DNA of 64,000 nucleotides from Coturnix japonica (GCF_001577835.2 NC_029516.1:68744186-68808185), one strand, 5' to 3'. Positions 12,401 to 25,580 are shown, numbered from the stretch's first letter. A program made the numbers and translations. The notes: a model not told the origin generated them from the sequence alone.

Positions 12401-15400
12401 CAGACAGCCTCTGCAGGTGCCGCCAGCAGCTGCCAACGGAAAGGCACAGGAGTGGTTCAGCCACTACCAGTAGCAGCTGCCCAGGCAGTGACTGTCAGCC
12501 AGGGAAGCCAAACAGAGTCAGACAGTGTATCCACAAAGAAGGGTGAAACGGACAGTGGTGGACAGCAGACTGTGGGCATGAACCTTACCAGGACAGCTAC
12601 GCCAGCACCCAGCCAGACATTGATTAGTTCAGGTAAGCGGTGCTCTCTTCCTTCTCTTTGAATTACCTGGGCTTTTGTGAGAATGCCATTTGAAAGTCCA
12701 GCAGTGAGAGGTTCCCCAGCATGCATCTCAGCTTCAGTGCTCCCACGGGCTGTTCTTCTGGGATTATCCTGCTCTGTAAATGACAGAAGTTTATCTCAGC
12801 CCATTCAGTTCTCACAGTCCTCTACCAGTAAGCTATAGTCATTTTGGAGTTATTTTACAGAATCAGACCAGTACAGTGGCTACTTACTTTTTCTTGTTCC
12901 CAGCTGTGCTATTGGTAACCTTTGTTCTCTCTTCTTGTTTGGTTCTGTGTTTGTATATAGCTACGTATACACAGATTCAGCCACATTCACTGATCCAGCA
13001 GCAGCAGCAGATCCACCTGCAGAAGCAGGTGGTGATCCAGCAGCAGATTGCCATTCATCACCAGCAGCAGTTCCAGCACCGCCAGTCCCAGCTCCTCCAC
13101 ACAGCCACCCATCTCCAGCTGGCTCAGCAACAGCAACAGTCATCATCTTTGACCCAGCAGCAGCAAGCTCAGCCTCCACAGCAGCAGGCTCCACCTCAAA
13201 ACCAACAGCAGACTCAGACCCTTGTGGTGCAACCTATTTTACAGACCCAGCCGCAGTCTGTTCAACTCCAGCATGACAGTCCTGGCCAGCCAGCCACCAA
13301 ATCACCTGTTCCAATTCAGTCAAAGTCTATGGTCACCTCCATCAAACCACCTCAGCTTGGGCCTGCCAAAATGTCAGCAGCACAGCAGCCTCCACCACAC
13401 ATCCCTGTGCAGGTGGTGGGTACTCGGCAGCAGGGCTCAGGTCAAGCCCAAGCACTGGGTCTAGCTCAGATTGCTGCGGCAGTGCCGACTTCCCGGGGAA
13501 TGCCAGCTGTGGTCCAGTCTGTTTCCCAAGCCCATGCTCCTTCCCCACCTTCTTCAGCTCCAGTATCCTCACAGGAAACTCCTCCTCTCACTACAGGGGT
13601 GAATTTGGCACAAGTTCAAGGTACAGCCCACATGGTGAAGAATCCTGCCTCCTCTCCAGTTGTGGCTCAGATGCCAGCAGCGTTCTACATGCAGTCTCTC
13701 CAGTTGCCAGTAAGTCAAGAGAGAGAATACCATATGGATTCTTTGCTCAGTCCAAGGACGGTAATTGTATTCTAACCCTGGGTCAGTGGGATGGGAGGAA
13801 CAAGAAGTTTGAATTAGGGAATGTGTATGGAGACTTTACCTCTCAAAAATGCAAATTCCTGTCCAGCTCTTGGGGTTACTGAGCACAAGCATTTCTCTTT
13901 CACATGATCATTCATTCAGAGTCTTGCATGAAATAAATGGGTGAGACTCGGACCCTCACTTGAAACAGGGTAGGTCTCCACATTACATACTAAATATCCT
14001 ATTTAACAACAATTGGCCTCTTCATTGTTTCTCTCAGGAGAGAGAAGGCGGCTGTGTGGGCCATGAAGACTGAACTTCCCTCTCCCTACTAGGTGTGGAT
14101 ATCTCCAGGTCAGAGAAACCTTGATGTGTGGTGTCAGCCACACAGGTAGAGCTGGCTCTAGGCCTCAGAGGATTCCCTAGCAACAGGCTATGCAGAGGTA
14201 AACAAAGATGGCTCCTGTTCCACAGGCCTCTCTCATGCTGCTCTGAATTGTCCAACTAGGACCTACCTGACTAACTCCCTAGTACATCAACACTTTCCCA
14301 GCTCAGATATCCTCAGCTGGTTGCTGTGACTATACTTTTTAGTGGGGCTTCACTTGTATATTCAGGGACAGAATGTGCTGGTTTGTTTCTAAACTCTGAC
14401 TGCTTCTTCAGGAAGTTATCACAGGATTTGTCTGATTTTTAGATTTGGGGGGACAACTCTGCTGTCATCCAACGTGTTTCCACAAGTGTTTTGACAGTTT
14501 TTTCATTGGAGCTGATCAGATGCAGACAAAAGCTTACTTGGAAACTGCTGAGTGACTGCTTTCTTACTGAAATAATACCTTTATGTTCTCACAGTGTCTT
14601 GGTATTATATGAGTGTATCAATGTATCAGCTAAGATTCTAGATCTTAATCACAGTAGTCTGACAGTGAGTCTTGAAGATGACAGTCTTTTGAAAGTTTGG
14701 CTCTGTTGTAGACAAGCACTCTCAAATAAAGATATGTACTCTGAGGGAGCTGGAGGCATTTCCAGGGTTCGAACCAGACTGGAGATAAGTACGATGGACC
14801 AGGGTCTATCTTTGCATTGCCTTCAGTCTGTGTTGTTTTCTGCTTTGTGGCTCTTCTCTTTGCTTACGTGTTCCGTTTTATTCATGCAGGGCAAGTCTCA
14901 GAGCTTAGCAATAAAGCGCAAGGCCGAGTCAGAGGAGGAGAAGGAGGTATCAGCCAGTGTCACTGCACTAATGCCTGCCAGGTCCTCTCCTGTGACAGAT
15001 AGCCCCAAAAATGTGGAGGAAAAGAATGGCCTTGGAGGTGAGGTACAAAAGAGAGCTCTGTTTTATGTGTGCTAATAATCTGATCTCATATTCCATGTAA
15101 AGTAGGTAGAGCAATAGTAATGCTGACTCTTGGGCTGTTAACGTTCTAGATAAATCTGATCCTGCTGCTACTGCAACCCCAAATGCCACCTCAAGTGAAG
15201 GAGCATCAGTCACTTCCACCTCTGTTCCCACTGCAAACCTGGCAATGGTATCACGACAGATGGGAGACTCCAAACCTCCACAAGCCATTGTTAAGCCCCA
15301 GATCCTCACACACATAATTGAGGGCTTTGTAATCCAGGAAGGAGCAGAGCCCTTTCCGGTAAGAACCTACTGCTGCAAGGGAAAGACATCTCTTAGAAGG

Positions 15401-18400
15401 GCAGTGGACATCCGTCTTTCAACAGGACTTTATTTCCCCATGTTCCAAGTCAGCTTTCTTACCTTGAAACACAGAAGTGAGGAAGGCAATGGAAGCTGGT
15501 TTCATGCATGATCGAGGTATCAAGAGTTGTTATTAGAGAACAGATTGGAGAGAGTAACATAAGAGTGATGGGAACTATTTTCCCCAGTAGCTCCCAAAGC
15601 AATAAATACTTTGGGAATTCTAAGAAGTTTCTTCTGTCTGATTTTTAGTGAGGGGAAGACGCACTGCATGCATTTTGAACAGGTAGCAAGTGAAGTTTAA
15701 GCAAATAAGGGGCAGTAAGTCACATGGATAGGATATTCAAGGGAGACAGTACTTGTTGATTGATAGTTGAAAGAACTGACAGATCTGAGAGTCAGGAAGA
15801 AGTAATAACTTTGTGCAGTATCTCTCCTTCACCAGTAGGCAGAGGGATTCGTTTGAGTCATAAGGTGTGAGAAACTTATGCCTTGAAAGGGGGTGGTGGA
15901 CACAGAGACTCTGTTACTGATGGACCCAATGCTTTCTCTTCCTGCCTAGGTGGGTTGCTCTCAGCTGCTAAAAGAATCTGAGAAACCTTTGCAGGGAGGG
16001 GCTCCTTCTGGCCAGGGTGAAAACCTGTCCAGCAATTCTCCAGGAGGGGACAGTACTTCTATGGGTAAGTTTCAGTGTCAGAACACATAGGTAGAGGTAC
16101 TGAAAATTTCTTCTAATACTTCATTATTTACTTCATACATCATAGACTTGTCTTTCTTCCTGCCATCCTGCTAACTCCTTAGAGACTCAAGCTACAGACC
16201 CAGGGTCTCTTTTTTTCAAGTGCCAAAAAACATTACCTCTTTTTAATGCAATGTTAGTATGTAACATGTTAGCACATGTTAGTTGTAAGCAGAATCTGAA
16301 CTGTACCTGTTATGACTTAAGGCTGTAAAGGATGTTTGGACACAGCAGAGAGAGCCTTGTAGGATATGAAGGATTTGTTATTTCTTGTTAAGTGAACAGG
16401 TACTGTCAAGAAGTACACAACCCTGTTCAGTGTCTTGGGGTCCTAATTAGTGGAGCTTCTACCTCTCCCCAAGCTAATTGTTCAGTAGTTTCAAAAGAGT
16501 GCTCAGAGAAGAGTAGCAGGATGAGGAATCTTTACATGTGATTTGTTTCAGTTCAAATAATCAAGTGGTGTGCATCTCTGTGTCTCACTAGAGCTTGATA
16601 AGAAGGCAAACTTGCTGAAGTGTGAATACTGTGGGAAGTATGCCCCAGCTACTCAGTTCCGTGGTTCCAAGAGGTTTTGTTCCATGACCTGCGCTAAAAG
16701 GTAATAGTAAGACATCACCTCTTTTTCTTGTAAGTATATGTTCTCTGAAATTGGGCATTTGCCCTTTTTCCAGGTAGTGTACAGTATTTAAGTACATCTC
16801 ATTCTCCCTTCATGGGATGCGGTGACCACACAGATCCTTTAGGATTGGACATGTTTATGATTTGTGAGTACCTCCTCTAGGTCTGGAGAGGAGGCAAATG
16901 TTGTGTTGAGTATAAGCAGGATTTTTTACTTAGAAAATCAGATGGGAAGTGGGAACTTTTTGGGCTCCAGAGAACCTCTGTTCAGTTGAATATACATTTG
17001 GCTGACTAAATGAACGCATACTGATAGCTGTCTGCTGTACTGATACTAGACAAAGACTCAAGGGAGCACTGGGAGAAAAACCTGGGAAGAAGTTCAACTA
17101 GTTATTGCTGCCTCCTGTCAATAGCAGAGTACTTGTTATAGGTTGTTTTTTCCCTTAAGGGAATGACTTAATTGACCTTTCAGATGTTAGATCAAGACTT
17201 TGGTATACAAATATTGCTTGTGTCGCAAGTCTGGACTGGTTTATTCTAGGGAGAGTTCTTAGGAGGAAGAACAGAATTTGATGGTAAAGATGAGTTTCAT
17301 CCCCATCTAGAGGAAGGAGAAGCAGCAATTTAGTTAATCGCTGTTTCCTAATTGCTGCTCTGCTTCTGCTTATTTGAGGTACAATGTCAGCTGCAGCCAT
17401 CAGTTTCGGCTGCAGAGAAAGAAGATGAAAGAACTCCAGGAAGCTAACTATGCTCGAGTGCGCCGACGGGGATCACGGCGCAGCAGCTCTGAAATTACTC
17501 GAACAAAGATCCAGGGCAAGCGTCACAGGGTAAGGCCATAGTCTTGTCTGCTTCTGTCAGGCTGGACAGTGTTGCTGTGGACAAAGTTGCTGCTGCTAGA
17601 GTCACCAGCTTCTCATAGTGTATGTAGTTAGAGGTTGGTCACAAGCTGTGTCCCTCAGGGGTTGGTCTTAGGACCGGCACTCTTCAGCATCTTTATCAGT
17701 GACATAGACGATGGCATCAAGTGCACCCTAAGCAAGTTTGCAGATGACACCAAGCTGAGCGGTGCAGTTGATACACTGGAAAGAAGGGAAGCCACCCAGA
17801 GGGACCTGGACAGTCTGGAGAAGTGGGCCCACGAAAACCTGATTAGATTCAACATGGCCAAGTGCAGGGTGCTACACTTGGGCAGGGAAATTCTGGGTAT
17901 TTATACAAACTGTGAGAAGAACCCATTGAGAACAGCCCTGTGGAGGAGGACTTGGGGGTCCTGGTGGACGAGAAGCTGAACATGAGCCAGCCGTGTGTGC
18001 TTGCAGCCCAGAAGGGCAACTGTGTGCTGGGCTGCATTAAAGGAGTGGCCAGCAGGGAGAGGAAGGTGATTGTCACCCTCTACTCAGCTCTTGCGAGGCC
18101 CCATCTGGAGTACTGTGTCCAGGCTTGGAGCCTCTGGCACAAGAAAAAACAGTTAATAACTGTGAATGTATTTATTCTTCATTAAAACAAAAGCAGCAAA
18201 AACCAAACAAAAACCTTATGTTTTCTTTCTTTTTCATGGGCTTATAGGGCCAGGAGGATTCAAGCCGAGGTTCTGATAACTCTAGCTATGATGAAGCTTT
18301 GTCTCCTACATCTCCAGGACCTCTGTCAGTAAGGTCTGGCCATGGAGAGCGAGACCTGGCTAACTCCAGTATGGCCCCACCTACCCCAGACCTACATGGT

Positions 18401-18855
18401 ATCAACCCTGTCTTCCTGTCCAGCAATCCCAGTCGTTGGAGCGTGGAGGAAGTGTATGAGTTCATTGCATCGTTGCAAGGTGAAGCTATGGTCCATTCTT
18501 GTAGTTCTGTGATCCAATAGCATGGGGAAATTTGTTGACTCTCTTTTTGGAAATCTTTGAGAGTGACATGTTGTGCTTTCAAACTGTACGTGTTTCTGGA
18601 GTAGGTCACGGAAATGGATGAGTTGTATTCCTCTGCAAGTGAGATGGGGAATTGGGACTGTCCATGGTTGTTTCTTAGTTCTGTTTCTTTGTTTTCACAG
18701 GATGCCAGGAGATTGCTGAAGAGTTTCGGTCACAGGAAATAGATGGCCAGGCCCTGTTGCTTTTGAAGGAGGAACATCTCATGAGTGCTATGAACATCAA
18801 GCTAGGACCTGCTCTCAAGATATGTGCCAAGATCAATGTCCTCAAGGAGACCTAG
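6437..18855 (+). CDS. PHC1: PHC1, polyhomeotic-like Polycomb PRC1 subunit (14 coding exons)
   Basis: Nuclear PRC1 subunit that polymerises through its SAM domain to compact and silence chromatin. Exons, all GT-AG and in phase: 6437-6592 (ATG at 6479, strong CACCATGG context), 8057-8167, 8994-9071, 9785-9934, 10860-11015, 12134-12632, 12961-13709, 14890-15037, 15150-15358, 15950-16064, 16592-16700, 17379-17529, 18248-18479, 18701-18855 (TAG). The total is 991 codons, against 1004 recalled for human PHC1. The start [11 protein letters not shown] matches the family. Residues about 369-450 are glutamine-rich. HD2 lies near 698-738 ([19 protein letters not shown]). The FCS zinc finger lies near 785-820 ([21 protein letters not shown]) and straddles an intron holding no LINE; the following intron holds a CR1. 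The C-terminal SAM domain, about 926-991, begins [15 protein letters not shown] and ends INVLKET. No break was seen. Confidence 0.97.
6939..7260 (+). mobile_element. Mariner-type DNA transposon fragment (Galluhop-like)
   Basis: It begins with AGTTGCTCCAAAAGTAATGC, the terminal-repeat style of vertebrate mariners and of chicken Galluhop. An AT-rich body follows. The right limit is unclear and no transposase frame survives. The family name is from memory, unchecked. Confidence 0.6.
7441..7457. repeat. Poly(T) tract in PHC1 intron 2
   Basis: An uninterrupted run of about 16 T before a pyrimidine-rich stretch. Confidence 0.85.
17633..18145 (+). mobile_element. CR1 LINE fragment inside a PHC1 intron
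   Basis: Encodes the reverse-transcriptase palm of CR1 ORF2, with [16 protein letters not shown] and the catalytic FADDTKL motif, then downstream CR1 sequence up to GGCCCCATCTGGAGTACTGT. It is truncated at both ends and lies about 100 bases from each flanking PHC1 exon (17529 and 18248). The orientation is sense with PHC1. Confidence 0.9.
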
Positions 18856-19908
18856 CAGCTCTGAAGCCAGCGGTTTCAGTTTTGCTCTGACCCCAGAGCA
18901 GCTGCCAGCTTTGAAACACTCTGTTGGGGCAAGGAATGGGACGATCCCATGTGGTCCTGCATTCAAGAATGAAAAGGAATTTAACTGCCTGAAACTGCCA
19001 TGCACAAGCCCATGTCTTGGTCTTTTAATGGTGCTATAACAAGGGAGGAAAATTCCCACCTGGGGCCTTTGAAACTTCCTTCCTTCTTTGAATATGCCTC
19101 TCATATACCACATTAAGAAGAGAAGGATACATCTTTCTGTTTTAGCAGCCTTGTAAAGGGGATGTGCCCTTGCCCCTTTTTGCAGCAGCAGATTTGCTGG
19201 ATCTTGGTTATGTTGGAACCTGAGGTACAGGAAATTCCTGCCCTGTATGGTTTTGGGAGCAGCTGTGTTTGGGGCATTTAAAAAGGTCCAAGTGGCAGAG
19301 GGTGGGTATTCAAGAACTAAAGCAAAAGGAGCTGCTTCTGTTATAGCCTAGATATTTTTTGAACTGTGTTTAATAGCCATTCCAGCACACCTATCAAACT
19401 CAAAGGCCCATGGCATTAGGAGCTACCTTACCTTAGCTTTATTGTCTCCTGTAAAGACACAAATTGAAAACAAGGTATTTTGGCAGCTATTCACTCCAGA
19501 TGCCCGTCTTTGAAGCTGAAGAGGATTTATCATGAGTACTTATGACAAGGTGATGGGAAAATCTAAGTGGGAGGAGGGGGGTTGTCTTACATTAGAAAAC
19601 CCTTCACCACTTGGTGTCATCAGTGTAATAGGGTATAATTTACAGATCCAAAGCAGTCTCCAGAAGTGCCAAGGCTCTTCATAAAAACAAACAAACAAAC
19701 AAAAACAGCTTGAAATTTTGGTTCATATATTTTTTTTTTTGTTAGGTTTGTTTTCTGTTCTTTTATCAGTTTGTATTATTTTTGTCTGTCTTCATTATCC
19801 TCAGGAGAGCTTATGGGACAAAGTTGAAGCTGGCAGGATTGTATATCCTGCCTCAGGCTCTTTTGTTTTTAATTGATGTTGTAAAACAAATACTTCTCTT
19901 CTTCAGTA

Positions 19909-19932
19909 TATATATATATACATATATATATA
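19909..19932. repeat. (TA)n microsatellite
   Basis: Alternating TA dinucleotides with one CA interruption, in the PHC1 3' UTR. Confidence 0.85.
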
Positions 19933-20829
19933 AATCAAGAAAAAAAAACCACAACACTCCAACAACTGAATTTAGATTATTTTTAAATCCAATTTCCTCC
20001 TAAAGGATACAGTTCTGTTTAGAGGCCAATCCCCTGCCAATCAGCTCCCACAGGTTTTGTAAAGACCAAATTCTGCAGGTTTTCTTTTAAGCAGTTTGCC
20101 AAAGATGAAAAAGTGTGCAGTTCTCTTCCAGAAGCACCTTCGCTTTTAAAATAAGAAACCAAAATCTGGAAGAAATTAAACAAAGCATGAAGAGGTAAGT
20201 GTCCCCTACAGCCAAATACCTGAAAGCAAGACTAAGCCGTTTGTCTCAGTTTTTTTATATTCAGAAGTTTTGAGTGCATATTTGTTTGAGTGAAACATTA
20301 GACTGTTCTATGTGGAAGGCACCTACTGTTGCAGGAGAGTTGTGGCATAAGAGGAGGCTTAATGGTGCAGGTAAGGAACCATCAGAGATCTTTGTAACAC
20401 TCTCTGTATTGACCCACCTCATAAGAAGAGGGGAAGTGCTTAGGAGACGCTAAAGCATAGTATCAACTTTCCAGTTCTAACGGAAGTGTTGAGTCTGAAT
20501 TTATTTTTAATGACATCTTCATTCTTGTGAGAGAAGGATTCTAAGCCTTCTTGAATCGAAATAGATCCAAAGGATGTTACCAGTTCTTGCACCTTGAAAA
20601 CACTCTTTAGTCCAATGAAAACTGAGGGGGCAAAAAAGGCAGAGGCGAGCACTTCTAATGGCAAAGGGGGGTAGCCTTTAAACCATTTTATTAGCAGGCT
20701 GGGTTTGGCAAAACTTGTTTACTTTAGCTTTTGGCAGGGTAGGCAGGCAGTATTTGCTGCTTTTGAGGCCTAGATTAACTTCAGTCACAACGAAAGGTTT
20801 CATTTCTTTATGTTATGTTCAGTGTTCTT

Positions 20830-20835
20830 AATAAA
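20830..20835 (+). terminator. PHC1: AATAAA poly(A) signal, PHC1 candidate
   Basis: Canonical hexamer followed within 40 bases by a T/GT-rich stretch, which suits a cleavage site near 20,850. Confidence 0.55.
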
Positions 20836-21058
20836 AATTGTTCAGGTTTTAAAGGTCTGGCTACTCTTTAAATGGTCTGAATCTGACTATTCCTAGCAGA
20901 TCTTTGAGAAGCAACAACTTTGATTTTCATTCTTTCAGAAAAATAGAGGTAACTTTTCTCCTCTGTAAATGCCTGGACTTGGACAAGTGTGTATATTCTG
21001 CCCTTTCAAGGGCCCACAGTAACAGAAGAGAGTTCTAGCAGAAGTAAGGATATAAGAT

Positions 21059-21064
21059 AATAAA
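21059..21064 (+). terminator. PHC1: AATAAA poly(A) signal, alternative PHC1 candidate
   Basis: Canonical hexamer about 90 bases before the inferred end of the opposing M6PR transcript. Its use would make the two mRNA ends meet or overlap. Confidence 0.4.
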
Positions 21065-21129
21065 ACCCCTTGGTTAAGAAAGGTGATCTAGCACCAAAGA
21101 AAGCTGTTAATTACATCAGCACAACACTT

Positions 21130-22736
21130 GAGCGGGGTGTTTGGTCGTTTTATTTTTGAAAGTTGTTTTGTACAAAAGACAAATTACCTTAAACACCACC
21201 ATGAAAAAAAAAAATGGTACCAACTGGCTTAATGACTTCATTTTTTCTCATGTTATGAGAAAGACTGAGACTGTAATTCCTGCTTTGACTTTTATTGTTT
21301 GCCCCGCTCAGCCCAGCAAGAAAACAGGATCATCTCTTTGCCCCTACTGCCATTGCTTATACTGACAAAGCAGTATAACCATCCACAAACCTTATCAGTA
21401 CCTTGCCATTAGCAGTATTCAGCAGTCTATGCCCTCAAGACCAAAGATGGTTTTCTTCCCACTCTGCTGTATTGTAGACTGGAGTAAGTGAGGAGCTAGA
21501 CTCTAAGCAAAAAGCAATTATGAATGAAGGTACCACGTCCAAAAGGTTCCTATTAAGTCTTATAACTCAGCTGTACCTGCTTTTCACAAGTGCCCAAGTA
21601 GAAGGCTACCTATCTCTTGTTCCAAGCAGTATTCAAGTACCATCTGCACAGGGCAAGTATCATAAGACTGGTATGCACCATGTTGAAGGGGACAGCAAGT
21701 GGGGTCTCTCAACACAGTTCTGAGCATATTAGCATTCTTATCCTTTTTAATTAAAATTTTAGTAGCTTCCCAGGAAAACATTCTGCCAACCGAGGAAGCA
21801 CCAGGTTCCTCTGTCCTTTAGATCATAATACTGGCTATGACTGAGCTATGTAGGCATAAAGCTTCAAGTGAGGCTTGGTAAAGAACTCAAGTGATAGCTG
21901 TCTTTAATTTTCACATTTTGCCTTAATGTCACTTACACATTCAGAAAGCATCCCCTTCATTTAGGAGAACATAATTATTTTTTCCCTCTCTTCTGTGATG
22001 GAGAAGATGGTATTTTGACTGAACTCAAGAGTAGCGAAACAGCATATAACTCAATCTTTTTTTAGCATTGCTCCTCTCCAGTTTGAGAGGATGGCACGCA
22101 TCCCTTTACACCTCTTGAAGGAAACAGGCATCTATTTTGCAACACGTCAGCATTAGAAAAAGACCTAGGGGGCTGCTAATGCCTCTTCCAACTCCAGTGA
22201 GTCCAGCATAGAGCTTTTCATGCAGGTTATGCTGACAAAAGCTGTGTGCAACGGTGCAGGACATAGGAAAGCCAAAAATGCATTCAAAGGAAAAAAAAAG
22301 TGTAACAGATTCTGTAAACCCCAGGAAAAAAAACCCTACACTAAAGACCCCTCTACTACTGTCTCAGTTTATTAAACGGAGACATCCACTTTCTGCATTC
22401 ATTCATGGCCCTTTCTTCCTCTCAATGAAGAAACTCCCTTTCCTGCTCAGCGCTGAACACTCACATTGCTTTCTTGCTGTCTTACCAACTCTCAGCACTT
22501 GCTCCCCATAGCTTTGCTGCTCTGCTGCATTTTTGGAAAAAACAAGAAATAAAAAACAACCCAAACAGCATTACAGTAATGAGGCATGCCAATGGGGACC
22601 AGTGCTGTTCACACCTAGAGGCATCCATGAGACTTGACACGCCAGAGACAGCCAAAGTGTATCGTGTAAAGAAAATCAGGAGAGAAGAACTGGCTGGGGG
22701 GAGATGAGGAGAAAAGAAATCAGTGTTGAAAGCCTG
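21130..22736 (-). other. M6PR: M6PR 3' UTR
   Basis: From the M6PR stop codon (22737-22739) to the inferred poly(A) site near 21,130 there is no conserved coding frame. Long 3' UTRs are usual for this receptor. Confidence 0.55.
21149..21154 (-). terminator. M6PR: AATAAA poly(A) signal, M6PR candidate
   Basis: TTTATT on the + strand reads AATAAA on the M6PR strand. It would give M6PR a 3' UTR of about 1.6 kb. Confidence 0.5.
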
Positions 22737-24821
22737 TCACATTGGTAGCAAGTGGTCATCCCGTTCCTCTGACTCGTCACCCAGCTGGTCATCACCCACA
22801 CCACGGTATGCAGCAGGTACATTTCGAGGCTTGGATCGGCAGACAAAGTCACAGCCATCCTACAAGCACAAGTTGTTACATTAGAATCAGACGTTTTGCT
22901 ACAGGAGCCATGCCCACCCCACTGCTACCTGAGGGCAAGTCCACAGAACTTAAGCTGATAAGAGGAGCATACATGGGGATATCCTAACTTATCCTGGAAC
23001 TTAAGTCAGGTCTGGGGTAGAATGTGTTACTGATTAAGAGTATGCAGCAACACCGACATTCAGAGGACAAACAACACTACTTAAGGTGATCAAGGGTTTC
23101 ACATAATCAGACCTGAACATTCTACAGTTCCCAGCTGAACATTCCTACCTGAAAAGTCTTAATCATATCTTAATCATAGAATAAGATAAAAAACCTTCTT
23201 TTCCTACAGGGTACACTGTGACAGGTCTATCCAAGGAATGGTCTATAAAGACAACGCAGGTGCCATTTTAGTATTTCTTATTAGATTGGGAATATATGAG
23301 GATTTTCACTCACCGCCACCAAATTGCCCAAATCTTGCCAGAAGGCAAAGTGAGGAAACTGTTCCATGCCCTTCGCTCCCACTATAAGGCGCTGGTAGAG
23401 AAACCCACCAATGATATAGACTGCGATTACTGAAGAAAACCTAAGGGGCAGAATTAAAAATCAGAACAGAAAAACGAGAAGTCAGAACTCCTAGTCTGAA
23501 TTTCCAACTCTGGCAAAGAGCTGTTGTACAGTTCCAGGAAGCCACACATTCCATGTTTCAGAGCATTGATCTGTAAGCTATGAAGGGAACAGAGCAGCTC
23601 TGCAGCATCATGCCTTACCCTAGAATTTGTCTACAAAGCTTGGAGTCACTGTAACATCTAATAATGACTGTGAACAGGTATACTACAATTAGCTAGTCTA
23701 GCGTAACATCTTGCAGCAACTCACGTGATTAGTAGAATGGAGCCAGTGCTGAGGTGGGAATTCTCAGCTGGACAAGCCACACTGCTGTCCATCTCAAAGA
23801 GGTAGAAACAGTCCTGCTCCTTTTCCCTCTCTTCTGAAACGATGCTGAACGAACTCTGCAATTTGGGAAAGTTAAGTCATGTGAAAATACACTCAGGCTT
23901 ATACTAAACTTCACTAGAAGGTAGTTTTAGTGCTATTGGTACAGCTGAACAACCCACGAGAAAACAAAAGAAAACATTACTGCACCCTCAGGGCCCTTCT
24001 GCTTATAAACAAGCTTTGTCTGACAGCCTCCTGTTCCTCTCCTACCTCATATTGTCACTCACCGCTGTAACTCCTCGCTTGCAAGAAATCATTATCACAG
24101 CTCTTCTTTTCTCACCACTGCAGTGCCTACCATATGAATCACCTCCTTTATAAATAAGCATGATCCAGTCACCTGTGAAGAGAGAAAGAATAGAGCCTGC
24201 AAATCCAGACCAGGAGGCAAAAGCTAGATACCAAGTAAGAGACGTATTTACTGGTCTTACTTCCATTGAAGACCTGAGTTTCATTGATTCTTCCTATCAC
24301 TGTAGTCTTTCCAGACTGCCTATCCATTTGTACTAGGCCAGCATAATCATGCAAGCTGCTGTTGACCTCTCTGCATACCCTAAAATGGTAGGCATAGTTT
24401 TCAGTTGTTCCAATCTCCACAGTCGTGTTAAATCTGCAGCAGAGAGAGGATGGAAGACAAGCAACAGAATTAGAAAGAGCTGAGCTCTAAGCAGTTGACA
24501 CTCAAGAAGCGCGAAGCCTGGTCACAGCTCATGCTAATGACAGAGCCACCCTGAAGCCTAGCCCCAAATTCTTCCACCCCCTTGATTTAGTAGGTGTAAA
24601 CACTAGCCCTAAGGTCCATAACAAGTTGGTACTTGCTTGTACCATACCTTATTTGGCTCAGGGGTTCTAGTTTCTTCAGCAGGGCTTTTTCTGTTTGCGA
24701 CTCAGTACTCTCATCACCAACCAAATCACAGCTCTTCTCTGGCGGCGGTTCAGCCCCCGCACCAACAGCAAGGGCCATAAAGACTATCAGCACAGCAGAG
24801 GTATGGCAATGTGATGACATC
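22737..24821 (-). CDS. M6PR: M6PR, cation-dependent mannose-6-phosphate receptor (six coding exons)
   Basis: A type I membrane receptor that carries mannose-6-phosphate-tagged hydrolases from the trans-Golgi to endosomes. Exons in transcript order: 24821-24648 (ATG at 24820-24818), 24433-24261, 24172-24063, 23855-23725, 23440-23314, 22859-22737 (TGA). All junctions are GT-AG and in phase. The product is 278 residues, against 277 recalled for human. A signal peptide covers about residues 1-22. The lumenal domain shows [39 protein letters not shown] and [10 protein letters not shown], which include the Gln, Arg, Glu and Tyr ligand positions known in this family. One membrane segment lies near 186-210 ([17 protein letters not shown]). 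The tail ends [12 protein letters not shown], the acidic-dileucine signal bound by GGA and AP1 adaptors. An in-frame ATG upstream of 24820 lies beyond the CAG acceptor at 24822 and is intronic. Confidence 0.97.
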
Positions 24822-25580
24822 CTGGATACATACCACAAAGAACACATGGGATTAACCACCTCAGCCCTCTACAAACTGACTACATAAAGTCACTTATTGA
24901 CCATTCCCTCAATATTGGCTGCAAAAAGAAGCAAAAATCTATAAACACCTCTCAGTTCTCAACAGACACATTCCAATCTCTTGTACTGGAAAACAACCTG
25001 CCAGGCCTCTTTTATGAATTTTGACTTAGTACCACAAAAAGTTTTGCTGCTGAGCACGTTAATCAATATTGATTCAGGCAAAACAGAGCCTAGCAAGCTG
25101 AATGCTGGTGTAACTATCAGGCACAAGCTATTGTTCGTTATCTCATCCCACTGAGAAGCTGGTCAGCAAATAGTAATTTACCAGGCCTCTAATCAATCCT
25201 CTGCAGCTTTTGTGTAAAGAGCTTGCAGAGAAGGGCCGTTGTGACTTGTTAGGCTCTTTCTACTCAACCTCCTGAATCCTAATAATTATGTTATCCTCCA
25301 ACATTGCTTCAGCTGAGAATCTGGAAGCATTCGGCAGTACTCAGCTGCAACACCAAGCAACATCTGAGCCAGCTGCAATTGCTATAGAGAGATACACTAG
25401 TATGCAGAGGATAAATACATTTAGAGGTAGGATACACCGCACTGCTGAGGCCCAGGACACAGGAACTCGTGATTCACTCCTCACGAGACAAAAGAAGAAC
25501 TGTTCCCTCACTTCCTCAGGCAGCCGATCTGAAAACGCCTCCATTGCACAGACACAGGTGGAAGACACTGCGAGGCATTG
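24822..25580. other. M6PR first intron, no element recognised
   Basis: Lies between the inferred noncoding first exon and the first coding exon. No repeat tail, LTR or conserved frame was seen. Confidence 0.5.

Larger units (their letters stand above)
2290..18700. other. PHC1 introns
   Basis: Intron 1 (2290-6436) carries an old CR1 and an ATT microsatellite. Intron 2 (6593-8056) carries a mariner fragment near 6939. The intron 17530-18247 carries a CR1. The rest, including the introns around 11.0-12.1 kb and 13.7-14.9 kb, shows no recognised element or conserved reading frame. Confidence 0.6.
18856..21080 (+). other. PHC1: PHC1 3' UTR
   Basis: No coding frame follows the stop at 18855. Candidate AATAAA signals lie at 20830 and 21059, giving a 3' UTR of roughly 2.0-2.2 kb. 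An AAAC microsatellite (about 19,685), a T run and an AT dinucleotide repeat (about 19,909-19,932) lie within it. Which signal is used cannot be told from sequence. Confidence 0.6.

Noticed and set aside
12935-13276. 113-codon alanine/proline-rich frame in PHC1 exon 8
   Set aside because: Shadow of the glutamine-rich PHC1 frame: CAG read as GCA or AGC in another frame.
24820-24859. Upstream in-frame ATG extending M6PR
   Set aside because: A pyrimidine tract and CAG acceptor lie just before the 24,820 start, so the upstream bases are intron.
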